Shown here piece after piece: positions 17,467 to 27,024 of a stretch of DNA of 64,000 bases. How positions within the stretch are numbered: position 1 is the first letter of the stretch; each line of letters begins with the position of its first letter. The stretch lies in assembly GCF_011777505.1 (NCBI RefSeq), contig NZ_JAATJT010000003.1, forward strand, positions 62,001-126,000. Reading direction: 5' to 3'. The notes below the pieces were generated by a model. It saw only the letters and a program-made list of their open reading frames with translations, was not told the DNA's origin and did not search any database. This DNA is from Gaetbulibacter sp. S0825 (GTDB taxonomy: Bacteria; Bacteroidota; Bacteroidia; Flavobacteriales; Flavobacteriaceae). The position numbers and the translations under genes are program-made.

Positions 17467-19739
17467 AACAAATCAACAGATTCAATTCAAAAGAAATATC
17501 AGACGATATTCTTATTAAAAAAGTATGCGATTACTTTAATGAAATTAAGCATGATTCTTTAAATCAATCTGATTTAAAATTTCTAAAATATATTTCTAAT
17601 ATTGCTGGAATTCCTCACTATTTTGATTTACTTAATAATTTTGACCAAAATACTGAAATAGAAGAGTATAATTTAAATACTTTTTCGTCATTACTATACG
17701 AAAGTACTTTACATACTAGCGAAAATTTAAAAGTCCATAAATATCAAATGGAAATTATGGACTTATTCCAAATTGGAAAGCAAAATAGGTTCTTCTTATC
17801 AGCAAGCACTTCATTTGGTAAAACTCATATAGTTTTCGAAATAATAAAAAAAATGAATTATGGAAATGTAGTTCTAGTTTTTCCAACTATTGCTTTGCTT
17901 TCAGAAAACTTAGAAAAACTAATATCTGATGATAACTATATTTATTTCAGAGATAAATATAAAATTCACACATTAAGTGAGGTAACTGAATTTGGGACAA
18001 ACAATTTATTTATATACACACCTGAAAGATTTTTATCCTTTAAAGAAAAAAATCCAACAACCATTAATTTTGATTTTGCGTTTATTGATGAAATATATAA
18101 AATTGATAACCAATATATACTCGACGAACAAGTAAGGGAGAATGAGAGAGATGTAGCTTATCGTTTATCTGTTTTTTATGCACTCGAAAACAATGTAGAT
18201 GTATTACTCGCTGGTCCTTATATTGAATTTTTCAATTCGCTAAATAGTGACTACAATAGCTCTTTCGACAATTTTCTAAAACAGAATAAAATTGAATTAA
18301 TCAATTATAACAAATATGAAATTGTAAATAAATCTTATGATGATATAAAATCTAGCAAACACGTTGATATTGATAATAATTTAGAGTTCGATTTTGAGTC
18401 AACAAGAAAAACAGATAGACTAGTAAATATTGTAAAAACTATAAATAAAATTAAAGAAAATACTATTGTTTATTGTTCAACAAGAAATTATACGGAAAAA
18501 TATGCTACAATACTGTTGGAATCTGATGTTATTAATAATCATTCTTATACAGATTATTCTGATTTTGTGAACCATATCGCTAAGAACTTCAGTAAGGATT
18601 GGACAATAATAAAAGCATTAAAAAAAGGTGTTGGTGTTCACCATGGTTTGATTCCAAAATATATCCAAAAAGAAATAGTTTCATTATTTAATTCAGGTCA
18701 TTTAAAAGTTCTATTATCAACTACAACAATTACTGAAGGCGTTAATACTTCTGCGAAAAATCTAATTGTACTACACAGTAAAAAAGGTGATAAAGAACTG
18801 AAAAAATTTGATGCTAAAAATATTGCAGGAAGAGCTGGAAGATTCTTACACCATTATTCAGGAAGAGTAATTGTTCTTCAAAATGATTTTATGAAAGCAA
18901 TTGAATCAGAACCAGAAGGTATTAAGCATAAGAATTATGATTTAGAAGCACCAAAAGACGAAATTGATTTATTCTACTCTAAAGATGAATTTCTTTCCCA
19001 ATCAGATAAAGACAAAAAAATAAACATAAAATTAGAACAAGAAAAAAGAGGAATTCCTGATGAAATATTTAATTTATATAAAGTTGTAAGTAGACTAGAT
19101 AAAATTATTATTTATGACGAAATAAAAAAGCTGTCAGACGTAGAAATTGAATCAATAAAGAGTTTAATTAGAATAATAACGTATAAAATGGATATTGACA
19201 ATGATGGCTTTCAAGCAATTTTAAAAGTAGTATATCCAATTATCAAAAATGAAAAACTTAAATTTTTGATAACCGAAAAAGATAGAAATCAACAATATTC
19301 AATACTTACTCATTTGTTACACTTTTATTTAGTTGGTGGATTTATGAGCTCTGTGAGATTTAAAATAACACAAGGTAAAACAATAGATAAATCCATTTCT
19401 GAAACAGCTCAATTTGTTTACAACACTTTAAAATATCAAGTAGTTAAATACCTTGGTGTTTTTAATATTATGTATCGTTTCATTCAGTCTCAAGAAGAGA
19501 ACAAGCTCTTTGAAGAAATTATTGGAATTGATAGACTTTTAGTTAAACTAGAATATAATGCCTTAACAGATTTTGGTCGAATCGCAAGTGATTATGGAGT
19601 TCCTTCAAGTATAGTTGAATATTATGAAGAAGAAAATAAATCTAGTGAAATTAAAGCGAATTTTGATAACTACGAATTGAAAATATTTGATAGGATTGAA
19701 AGAATAATAAACGGAACAGATAAAAGCACTAACGCCTAA
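17433..19739 (+). CDS. hamB: HamB-like SF2 helicase of a Hachiman defence system
   Basis: A 768-residue superfamily 2 helicase: Q-like region near 103, Walker A SASTSFGKT (123-131), motif II DEIY (219-222, an uncommon variant), motif III LAGPY near 260, motif V LLSTTTITEGVN (427-438) and motif VI NIAGRAGR (463-470). The C-terminal 290 residues are helical and unlike common helicases. Overlap with the upstream DUF1837 gene makes this the HamB subunit, which senses DNA ends or gaps and releases HamA. The stop lies inside GCCTAAC at 19734. Very AT-rich. Confidence 0.78.
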   Translation: MDRIEETTYVLKQINRFNSKEISDDILIKKVCDYFNEIKHDSLNQSDLKFLKYISNIAGIPHYFDLLNNFDQNTEIEEYNLNTFSSLLYESTLHTSENLKVHKYQMEIMDLFQIGKQNRFFLSASTSFGKTHIVFEIIKKMNYGNVVLVFPTIALLSENLEKLISDDNYIYFRDKYKIHTLSEVTEFGTNNLFIYTPERFLSFKEKNPTTINFDFAFIDEIYKIDNQYILDEQVRENERDVAYRLSVFYALENNVDVLLAGPYIEFFNSLNSDYNSSFDNFLKQNKIELINYNKYEIVNKSYDDIKSSKHVDIDNNLEFDFESTRKTDRLVNIVKTINKIKENTIVYCSTRNYTEKYATILLESDVINNHSYTDYSDFVNHIAKNFSKDWTIIKALKKGVGVHHGLIPKYIQKEIVSLFNSGHLKVLLSTTTITEGVNTSAKNLIVLHSKKGDKELKKFDAKNIAGRAGRFLHHYSGRVIVLQNDFMKAIESEPEGIKHKNYDLEAPKDEIDLFYSKDEFLSQSDKDKKINIKLEQEKRGIPDEIFNLYKVVSRLDKIIIYDEIKKLSDVEIESIKSLIRIITYKMDIDNDGFQAILKVVYPIIKNEKLKFLITEKDRNQQYSILTHLLHFYLVGGFMSSVRFKITQGKTIDKSISETAQFVYNTLKYQVVKYLGVFNIMYRFIQSQEENKLFEEIIGIDRLLVKLEYNALTDFGRIASDYGVPSSIVEYYEEENKSSEIKANFDNYELKIFDRIERIINGTDKSTNA

Positions 19740-19783
19740 CAATGTGTATAATTAATTTCTACTCGTCCTTCTTTCAAGAAACC

Positions 19784-20068
19784 CTAGTCAAAACTAATCC
19801 TATCACGTATCGTACCATCCGCACGATGTATAATGACATCGGCTTTGTGTTTTTTGGCAAGTGTCTTAGCTTTGCGTATGGCTGTGCTTTGTTTCCGGTG
19901 TTTAGAGGTAATACGCTTGTTGCCTTCACGTCGTACAGCCCAATCGTCTTCATAAGGCACAACATGTTGGTGCCAAGTTCTTGGTCTGCTATTTGAGCTT
20001 TTAAAAAAAGCCTCGAGAAGTTCGATGAGTATATTTATCCAATTTTTTGAGTTGCTGCTTTTTAGCAT
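19784..20068 (-). CDS. DUF2188 domain protein
   Basis: Residues 33-94 (WHQHVVPYEDDWAVRREGN...ADVIIHRADGTIRDRISFD) form the short DUF2188 domain, seen in small proteins of many bacteria and without known function to me. The first 30 residues are specific to this protein and the true start may be a later one, though no other ATG lies before the domain. It converges on the Hachiman island, whose 3' border is 45-50 bases from its stop. Confidence 0.78.
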   Translation of the reverse strand: MLKSSNSKNWINILIELLEAFFKSSNSRPRTWHQHVVPYEDDWAVRREGNKRITSKHRKQSTAIRKAKTLAKKHKADVIIHRADGTIRDRISFD

Positions 20069-20113
20069 TTTGTAATGATTGTTTAGCGAAGATAGTATTT
20101 TTTGATATTATGC

Positions 20114-20336
20114 TTCTCGATACAATTCACTCGAATCTCGTGAATCACTCGAAGTGACAGGTATGTTTCTTTGTCACATCGAGTGAAACCGAACTTGAGA
20201 GGTTTTGTATCGAGATGTAGTTTAATAAGGTTCTCGATACTAAATTGCTACGCAATTTCACTCGAACTGACATTAATATATAATTTTACTCTCTCGATAC
20301 TATTTGCTCATACTTCGCAAATTACTCGAAGTGACA
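20114..20336. repeat. Four intergenic repeat units with variable stems, downstream of acs
   Basis: Units at 20114-20159 (+), 20172-20215 (-), 20231-20272 (+) and 20291-20336 (+) share fixed ends, TTCTCGATAC at one side and ACTCGAAGTGACA at the other. The middle differs but stays self-complementary: TTCAC/GTGAA, AACC/GGTT, AAATTGC/GCAATTT, ATTTGC/GCAAAT. The fill of the 280-base gap between two convergent-to-tandem genes is almost entirely these repeats. Confidence 0.85.
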
Positions 20337-20348
20337 GTTCGGTTAATG

Positions 20349-22277
20349 TTACCAATTGGTGTTTTTATAATCTTTAGCGCCTTCAATAATACTTTCTACC
20401 ACTTCAGGATTTAACAAGGTACTTGTATCACCTAAATTACTAGTATCGTTATCTGCTATTTTACGTAATATACGACGCATAATTTTCCCAGAACGTGTTT
20501 TTGGTAAACCTTCGGTAAACTGGATTTTATCCAACTTCGCAATAGGTCCAACATGTTCTGTAATAATCTGGTTAATCTCTTTACGTACATTATCATGGTT
20601 TCTAGATTCGCCAGTATCTTTTAATATCACATACCCATATAAGGCATTTCCTTTTACATCATGCGGAAAGCCCACAATAGCAGATTCTGCCACAGCTGGA
20701 TGTTCGTTGATTGCATCTTCAATGGGAGCTGTCCCCAAATTATGTCCAGACACGATAATCACATCATCCACACGACCTGTAATTCGATAATAGCCTACTT
20801 CGTCACGTAAAGCACCATCACCTGTAAAATACATATCTGCAAAAGCAGAGAAATAGGTGTCTTTATAACGTTGGTGATTTCCCCAAATGGTTCTTGCCAT
20901 ACTTGGCCAAGGGAATTTAATACACAAACGACCACTTACTTGATTACCGCTTAGCTCCTCGCCTTCTTCATCCATTAAACAGGGTTGAATCCCTGGAAAT
21001 GGTAAGGTGGCATAGGTTGGTTTTGTTGGCGTTACATACGGGATTGGACTAATCATGATACCTCCAGTTTCGGTTTGCCACCAAGAATCTATAATTGGTG
21101 ATTTCTTTTTACCAACATTGTCGTTATACCAATGCCATGCTTCCTCATTAATAGGTTCGCCTACCGAACCTAATACTTTTAAGGATGATAAATCGTATTT
21201 TTCTACTAGCTCGACACCTTGTTTTGCCAAGGCACGAATAGCAGTTGGTGCGGTATAAAATTGGTTGATTTTATGTTTTTCTACTATTTGCCAAAAGCGT
21301 CCAAAATCTGGATAACTGGGTATGCCTTCAAACATCACCGTAGTTGCGCCATTGGCTAGTGGACCATACACAATATAACTGTGTCCTGTAATCCAACCAA
21401 TATCTGCGGTGCACCAATACACATCTTTTTCTTTATACTGAAAAGCGTTTTTAAACGAAAACGCCGCATATACCATATAACCTGCGGTTGTATGCACCAT
21501 CCCTTTTGGCATGCCTGTAGAACCTGAGGTATAGAGAATAAATAAAGGGTCTTCGGCATTCATCACTTCAGCTTTGCCTTCAGGAGAGGCTTCGTCTAAT
21601 AAGGGTTGTAACCATTTGTCACGTCCTTCTTTCATAGTAATATCTGAATTGATACGCTTTGCTACCAATACTGTTTCTACGCATGAGCAATTCTCTAAAG
21701 CGTCATCTACTATGCCTTTTAAGTCAATTGTTTTTGCACCACGATAAGAACCATCGCTAGTAATGACCATTTTACAATCGGAATCGTTTATTCTAGTCGC
21801 TAAAGCTTTTGCCGAAAATCCAGCAAACACCACAGAGTGAATAGCGCCTATTCTTGCACAAGCTAATACAGAGATAGCCAATTCAGGAATCATAGGTACA
21901 TAAATGCAAACTCTATCGCCTTTTTTAATGCCTTGTGCTTTTAAAACATTGGCGAACTTATTAACGCGAGCGTATAATTGCTTGTAGGTAATATGTTCAG
22001 CTGGTTCGTCTGGATTATTTGGCTCAAATAAAATAGCTGTTTTGTCTCCACGAGTCGCTAAATGTCTATCGATACAATTCTCTGTGATATTAAGCTGTGC
22101 GCCTTCAAACCATTTTACTTCTGGTTTTGTAAAATCCCATGACAAGACCTTATCCCATTTTTTTCGCCAGATGAAATGTTCTTCGGCTATTTCCTCCCAA
22201 AATACTTCGGGATTTTGTACAGACTTTCTATAAACTTGATAATATTCTTCGAGGTGTTTTATGTGGTAATTGCTCAT
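20349..22277 (-). CDS. acs: Acetyl-CoA synthetase (acetate-CoA ligase)
   Basis: At 642 residues this has the normal length and all hallmarks of AMP-forming acetyl-CoA synthetase: the P-loop YTSGSTGMPKG near 255-265, the acetate pocket WWQTETGG near 404-411 and the C-terminal TRSGKIMRRILR whose lysine is the usual acetylation site. It activates acetate via acetyl-AMP to acetyl-CoA. Upstream on the same strand lies an acetate-type symporter operon, separated by repeats, so uptake and activation are encoded together. Confidence 0.96.
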   Translation of the reverse strand: MSNYHIKHLEEYYQVYRKSVQNPEVFWEEIAEEHFIWRKKWDKVLSWDFTKPEVKWFEGAQLNITENCIDRHLATRGDKTAILFEPNNPDEPAEHITYKQLYARVNKFANVLKAQGIKKGDRVCIYVPMIPELAISVLACARIGAIHSVVFAGFSAKALATRINDSDCKMVITSDGSYRGAKTIDLKGIVDDALENCSCVETVLVAKRINSDITMKEGRDKWLQPLLDEASPEGKAEVMNAEDPLFILYTSGSTGMPKGMVHTTAGYMVYAAFSFKNAFQYKEKDVYWCTADIGWITGHSYIVYGPLANGATTVMFEGIPSYPDFGRFWQIVEKHKINQFYTAPTAIRALAKQGVELVEKYDLSSLKVLGSVGEPINEEAWHWYNDNVGKKKSPIIDSWWQTETGGIMISPIPYVTPTKPTYATLPFPGIQPCLMDEEGEELSGNQVSGRLCIKFPWPSMARTIWGNHQRYKDTYFSAFADMYFTGDGALRDEVGYYRITGRVDDVIIVSGHNLGTAPIEDAINEHPAVAESAIVGFPHDVKGNALYGYVILKDTGESRNHDNVRKEINQIITEHVGPIAKLDKIQFTEGLPKTRSGKIMRRILRKIADNDTSNLGDTSTLLNPEVVESIIEGAKDYKNTNW

Positions 22278-22319
22278 AGATTTATGCTTGACTTTAGAAA
22301 TCTAAAATTAAAAATTTAA

Positions 22320-22529
22320 TGTCACTTCGAGTGGTTTTTCATAGAAAAATTGTATCGAGAAGCATACTAACAAGGTTCTCGATACTTCGTCTAAAGCCTC
22401 AACTCAAACAAACAAGACATTGATTATTATATGTCACATCGAGTGTCCTGAGCCTTACAAAGGATGTATCGAGATGTATCTTAATATGGTTCTCGATACA
22501 TTTCGCTTCGCGAAACACTCGAACAGACA
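22320..22529. repeat. Four intergenic repeat units with variable stems, upstream of acs
   Basis: Units at 22320-22361 (-), 22376-22419 (+, degenerate), 22432-22474 (-) and 22490-22529 (+) belong to the same family as those downstream of acs. Stems include TTTTTC/GAAAAA and TTTCGC/GCGAAA. The 282-base gap between acs and the PD40 gene contains little else; no promoter was recognised in it. Confidence 0.82.
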
Positions 22530-22559
22530 AGACGTTGATTAATTAATGATTTGAAGCCT

Positions 22560-23489
22560 TTAGTCTTTGAAAGCGTTAACATCAAAACTTGTTTTGTATA
22601 TTCTATTAAAACCGTTTTGATATCCATTAAATACATTCAATAGGTTTTTTGCAGATGTGATGCTTTTGTTAGCATCAATATTACTGCGTCTGCTCGTGAA
22701 GTATAGCTGTGTACCTGAATTTGTTACAAAAGGACAAAAGTCCATATACTTAGAATTGATTTTGTCTCCCATGTTTTTGGCTTGCGTCCAAGTATTATCA
22801 TCGTTTTTAAAGCTGATATATAAATCGCCACTTCCTAAACCATCTTTTCTTGCATAGCCTCCAAATATCAAATAATCGTCGTTTGGTGAAATAAATGAAT
22901 TGTACTCGTAACTTTTGGTATTAACACCGCCTTTAAGTGCTACAGGTTTTGAATATGTTCCGTCTTTAAATTCACTTACGAAAATATCGTCTTCACCCAT
23001 GGCGTTATGACCAACAGATGTAAAATATAGGTTGCCATTTTTTGCAACGCTAGGGTAAAACTCATCTGCTTCCGTATTAATTGGAGCTCCTATGTTTTTG
23101 GGCTTAGACCACTCACTAGATGTTGTAGCTCTTTCTACATACCAAATATCGACATCTTTTAATTTACCTCCTTTGGTTAGAGGTCTGTTAGACACGAAAA
23201 AGAGTTTTAAATTATCTGGACTTAAGAAAGGTTCTAAGTCTTTATAGGTTCCAGAAAAAGAAGCAATATCTACTTTATTCCATGTTCCATTCTCTTTTGT
23301 GATTCTTATAATAACCGATTTCTCTTCTAGATAGCTTTGTGCAGAGACGTAAGCTTCGGTTTCATTATTATTCATCGTAAAGTCACGAACCTTAACGTAA
23401 TCTCTTAAAATATCTAAAGCTGGTTCTACTTGAAAGGCGTTTATATTTAAAACAAAGCCAATACAAAGTATACTTAAAATGAGTTTCAT
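22560..23489 (-). CDS. Periplasmic PD40 beta-propeller protein
   Basis: A signal peptide (MKLILSILCIGFVLNINAF) is followed by repeated PD40/WD40-like blades with the pattern S-P-D-x-x-x-x-F-x-S and Y-x-S (PFLSPDNLKLFFVSN, PSVAKNGNLYFTS, NSFISPNDDYLIFGG, PFVTNSGTQLYFTS). Such TolB-like propellers mediate protein contacts in the periplasm; the role here is unknown. It lies 11 bases after the acetate symporter gene and is the last gene of that operon before the repeats. Confidence 0.82.
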   Translation of the reverse strand: MKLILSILCIGFVLNINAFQVEPALDILRDYVKVRDFTMNNNETEAYVSAQSYLEEKSVIIRITKENGTWNKVDIASFSGTYKDLEPFLSPDNLKLFFVSNRPLTKGGKLKDVDIWYVERATTSSEWSKPKNIGAPINTEADEFYPSVAKNGNLYFTSVGHNAMGEDDIFVSEFKDGTYSKPVALKGGVNTKSYEYNSFISPNDDYLIFGGYARKDGLGSGDLYISFKNDDNTWTQAKNMGDKINSKYMDFCPFVTNSGTQLYFTSRRSNIDANKSITSAKNLLNVFNGYQNGFNRIYKTSFDVNAFKD

Positions 23490-23500
23490 AATTAAATTTA

Positions 23501-25249
23501 TTAATGATTAGAAGCCTCTCCCGCTCCACTCGGAATTCTAATATTCTCCACAATCTCTTGAACGTCTTCAGGTGGTGCTTTCGTAAATTTCATGACAGTA
23601 ATGGAAACTATAAAATTAATAACCATCGCCACTGCTCCAAAACCTTCAGGAGAAATACCAAACCACCATTCGCTTTTATTTGGAATAGTGTCATCTAGCC
23701 ACCCAAATTTATATTTAACAATATAGTATAACATAATCCCTATACCAACCACCATACCAGCCACAGCGCCTTCTTTATTCATGCGCTTGTAGAAAATTCC
23801 CAACACGATTGCTGGAAAAAATGAGGCTGCCGCTAAGCCAAATGCCAAGGCGACGACCGCTGCTACAAAATCTGGTGGATTAATTCCAAAATATCCTGCC
23901 ACACAAACTGCTCCTACTGCTGAGATACGAGCAGCGATTAATTCCCCTTTTTCAGAGATGTTTGGGTTATATACTTTCTTAATCACATCATGCGATACAG
24001 ATGATGAAATGACTAATAACAATCCTGCTGCTGTAGATAATGCTGCGGCTAAACCACCAGCGGCTACCAGTGCAATAACCCAATTAGGTAAATTGGCAAT
24101 TTCTGGATTTGCTAATACCATAATGTCCCTATCTACTACTAACTCATTTTGTGCTTCATCAGCGACATATTGAATCAGTCCATCGTTATTTTTATCTGTA
24201 AAGGTGATTAAACCTGTAGTTTCCCATTTTTTAAACCATTGTGGTACGTCACTATAAGGTTGATTAGAAACCGTTTCAATCATATTCGTTCTTGCAAACA
24301 CTGCTACTGCTGGTGCTGTTGTGTATAGAACTGCAATTAAAAGCAATGCAATTCCTGCAGATTTACGAGCATCTCTAACTCGCTTAACCGTAAAAAACCT
24401 CACAATAACATGAGGTAATCCAGCGGTTCCTACCATTAATGCCAAAGTGATTGCAAAGACATCTATTAAAGATTTTGAGCCTTCGGTATACTCGGCAAAA
24501 CCTAGTTCTGTACTTAGTCCATCTAACTTATCTAACAAATAGGTTCCTGAGCCATCAGCTAATTCTCCTCCAAAACCTAATTGAGGAACTGGATTTCCTG
24601 TCATTTGAATAGAAATAAAAATAGCAGGTACCATAAAAGCAAATATGAGCACGCAGTACTGAGCTACTTGAGTATAGGTGATCCCTTTCATTCCTCCTAA
24701 AACAGCATAAAAGAGTACGATTAACATTCCGATGATAACACCTGTATTAATGTCTACTTCAAGAAAACGAGAGAACACAATACCAACACCTCGCATTTGA
24801 CCTGCAACATATGTAAACGACACTAAAAGCGCACAAATAACAGCCACAATTCTAGCAGTATCAGAATAATAGCGGTCTCCAATAAAATCAGGGACTGTAA
24901 ACTTTCCGAACTTACGTAAATAAGGTGCTAACAATAAAGCTAATAATACGTAACCTCCTGTCCATCCCATTAAATACACAGCGCCATCGTAGCCTGCAAA
25001 CGAGATAATTCCTGCCATACCAATAAATGATGCAGCACTCATCCAATCGGCTGCTGTAGCCATACCATTTGCCCAAGGAGACACACCTCCGCCAGCAACA
25101 TAAAACTCTTTTGTAGAACTCGCTCTAGACCAGATAGCAATACCAATATAAATTGCGAACGTCACACCAACTAAAATGTACGTCCAGTTTTGAACACTTA
25201 CGGCTTCGATTAATAATGTTTTATTCATCATAGCCATATTTTTTATCAA
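23501..25249 (-). CDS. actP: Sodium:solute (acetate-type) symporter, ActP/VC_2705-like
   Basis: A 582-residue SSS family protein with about 13 helices. The N-terminal FYVAGGGVSPWANGMATAADWMSAASF and the paired DUF4212 gene upstream identify the VC_2705-like branch, which imports acetate or similar short acids with sodium. A roughly 60-residue insert between helices (WFKKWETTGLITFTDKNNDGL) is normal for the branch. The frame overlaps the DUF4212 gene by 29 bases if started at 25249; starts at 25237, 25231 or 25228 are equally possible. Acetyl-CoA synthetase downstream supports acetate as substrate. Confidence 0.88.
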   Translation of the reverse strand: MIKNMAMMNKTLLIEAVSVQNWTYILVGVTFAIYIGIAIWSRASSTKEFYVAGGGVSPWANGMATAADWMSAASFIGMAGIISFAGYDGAVYLMGWTGGYVLLALLLAPYLRKFGKFTVPDFIGDRYYSDTARIVAVICALLVSFTYVAGQMRGVGIVFSRFLEVDINTGVIIGMLIVLFYAVLGGMKGITYTQVAQYCVLIFAFMVPAIFISIQMTGNPVPQLGFGGELADGSGTYLLDKLDGLSTELGFAEYTEGSKSLIDVFAITLALMVGTAGLPHVIVRFFTVKRVRDARKSAGIALLLIAVLYTTAPAVAVFARTNMIETVSNQPYSDVPQWFKKWETTGLITFTDKNNDGLIQYVADEAQNELVVDRDIMVLANPEIANLPNWVIALVAAGGLAAALSTAAGLLLVISSSVSHDVIKKVYNPNISEKGELIAARISAVGAVCVAGYFGINPPDFVAAVVALAFGLAAASFFPAIVLGIFYKRMNKEGAVAGMVVGIGIMLYYIVKYKFGWLDDTIPNKSEWWFGISPEGFGAVAMVINFIVSITVMKFTKAPPEDVQEIVENIRIPSGAGEASNH

Positions 25250-25478
25250 GCTTGTTCATTAAGCGAACATAAACGAATATGAGAATAACAAACACATAAA
25301 TAGATCCCTGTTGAGCAAACCAAAATCCTAATTTAAAACCACCAACTCTAATACTATTAAGCGCATCTTTAAAAATGATTCCAGCACCATAAGACGCTAG
25401 AAACCATATCGTTAGTAAGATTAAAACATACCTAATGTTTTCTTTCCAGTAGGCTTTTGCTTTTTCCTGTGGTGTCAT
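25221..25478 (-). CDS. DUF4212 small subunit of the sodium:solute symporter
   Basis: An 85-residue protein with two membrane helices (YVLILLTIWFLASYGAGIIF and YVFVILIFVYVRLM). DUF4212 proteins are regularly encoded just before VC_2705-type symporters, as here, and are thought to be their small subunit. It overlaps the upstream AGCS transporter stop by four bases (ATGA type), so the three genes are translationally linked. Confidence 0.9.
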   Translation of the reverse strand: MTPQEKAKAYWKENIRYVLILLTIWFLASYGAGIIFKDALNSIRVGGFKLGFWFAQQGSIYVFVILIFVYVRLMNKLDKKYGYDE

Positions 25479-26857
25479 GCTTTGTTTTCTTTTAAACGTT
25501 GCCTATAAGCTCCTAGCTCTTTGACGACTTTTGGAGCTAATATGATAGTAGATAACATTGTTGGGATTGCCATAAGTGCAAATACACCATCAATTAAGTT
25601 TATCATAGCACTTAAAGACGTTGTGGCTCCCAGTATAATACTGACAATGTATATGTAATTGTAATAATGTTTTTTATCTGCGCCTATTAAAAAGGACATA
25701 CATTTTGTGCCATAATAGGAATAGGAGAATAGTGATGAAATACTAAACACAGCGATACATATTAACAATAAATATTCACCAAACACAGGCATTGCCTCTC
25801 CAAAGGCCGAAGCTGTTAAACTCACGCCATTATTTGAGGTTGTTTCCCAAACACCAGTCACCAAAATAGCCAAAGCAGTAAGCGTACAAACTACCAACGT
25901 ATCAATAGCTGGACCTAACATAGCCACTAATCCTTCACGAACAGGTTCGTCTGTTTTTGCCGCTCCGTGAGCCAATGGTGCTGTACCTAAACCAGCTTCA
26001 TTTGAGAATGCTCCACGCTTTATTCCGTGCAAAATTAAAGCTCCCACGACACCTCCTAAAAACGTATCCTCTTTAGGGAAGTAATCTGCTGCAAAAGCAT
26101 CCGTAAAAATCAAGCTTAAATACTGTGGTACTACATCAATGTTAACAGCTAAAATGATTAGTACAGACACAAAATATAATAAGACCATTGAAGGCACCAT
26201 TTTGGCTGCCGTTTTACTAATGCGTCCTAAACCTCCAAGAATGACTATAGATGTAATACCAACTAATACTAATCCTATAATTAAATTGGAAGTGAAACCT
26301 ACTTCAACACCATTAGGTGCTAATAAAATATCGTTGATGGCTTGTGTTAACTGATTGACATTAAACACTGGCAATGCGCCAATCATACAACAAAAAGCAA
26401 ACATAATGGCTAATGGTTTCCAAGATTTACCCAAGCCTTCCATAATGAAGTACATTGGTCCACCTTGCAATTCTCCAGCACTATCCTTTCCTCTAAACAT
26501 AATGGCTAGCGTCGATGTGAAAAACTTAGTAGACATCCCAACAACTGCGCTTATCCACATCCAAAATACTGCTCCTGGACCACCAATAGAAATAGCGACT
26601 GCAACACCAGCAACATTTCCCATACCAATGGTCGAGGATAAGGCTGTAGTCAATGCTTGAAAATGACTTATTTGTCCTGGGTCGTTAGGGTCGTCGTACT
26701 TACCTCGTAGTACCTGAATAGCATGTCCTAGCATTAAAAAAGGTGCAAATTTTGAACGTATAAGTAAGTATAAACCACCTCCAATAAGTAGTATTAACAA
26801 AGGTAATCCCCAAACTGCGCCAGAAAAAGCTTCAGTTATTTGGTTTAGTTTTTCCAT
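25475..26857 (-). CDS. Sodium:alanine/glycine symporter (AGCS family)
   Basis: A 460-residue membrane protein with the AGCS signature GNVAGVAVAISIGGPGAVFWMW and the later AFSNEAGLGTAPLAHGAAKTDEPVREG. It imports alanine or glycine with sodium. It is the first gene of a minus-strand operon with the DUF4212/ActP pair and the PD40 protein. A 16-base sequence upstream of the start (26909-26924) recurs in front of the ABC exporter. Confidence 0.92.
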   Translation of the reverse strand: MEKLNQITEAFSGAVWGLPLLILLIGGGLYLLIRSKFAPFLMLGHAIQVLRGKYDDPNDPGQISHFQALTTALSSTIGMGNVAGVAVAISIGGPGAVFWMWISAVVGMSTKFFTSTLAIMFRGKDSAGELQGGPMYFIMEGLGKSWKPLAIMFAFCCMIGALPVFNVNQLTQAINDILLAPNGVEVGFTSNLIIGLVLVGITSIVILGGLGRISKTAAKMVPSMVLLYFVSVLIILAVNIDVVPQYLSLIFTDAFAADYFPKEDTFLGGVVGALILHGIKRGAFSNEAGLGTAPLAHGAAKTDEPVREGLVAMLGPAIDTLVVCTLTALAILVTGVWETTSNNGVSLTASAFGEAMPVFGEYLLLICIAVFSISSLFSYSYYGTKCMSFLIGADKKHYYNYIYIVSIILGATTSLSAMINLIDGVFALMAIPTMLSTIILAPKVVKELGAYRQRLKENKA

Positions 26858-27024
26858 GAAAATTTAGTTAGTTGAAGTTATAAATGTAAGAAAGATGATT
26901 GAAACAACTAACAATGTTAATAATTTCTTCTTTCAAGATTATATATAGCATTGACCAATACACTATTAAACCATAACTTAGCTTTGAATAATAATTGAAA
27001 TACAATCCAATAATACCAGCCAAT

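Noticed and set aside
19734-19760. GCCTAAC at the end of hamB resembles the first core of an integron attC site
   Set aside because: No matching GTTRRRY core or paired L-boxes were found in the next 150 bases, and no integron integrase is present. Kept only as part of the cassette-like tail observation.
19742-19996. Plus-strand frame of about 84 codons after hamB
   Set aside because: It is antisense to the DUF2188 gene, which has a recognisable domain.
20114-20336. Regularly repeated units that look at first like a CRISPR array
   Set aside because: Units occur in both orientations, the variable parts are self-complementary rather than spacer-like, and no cas genes are near.
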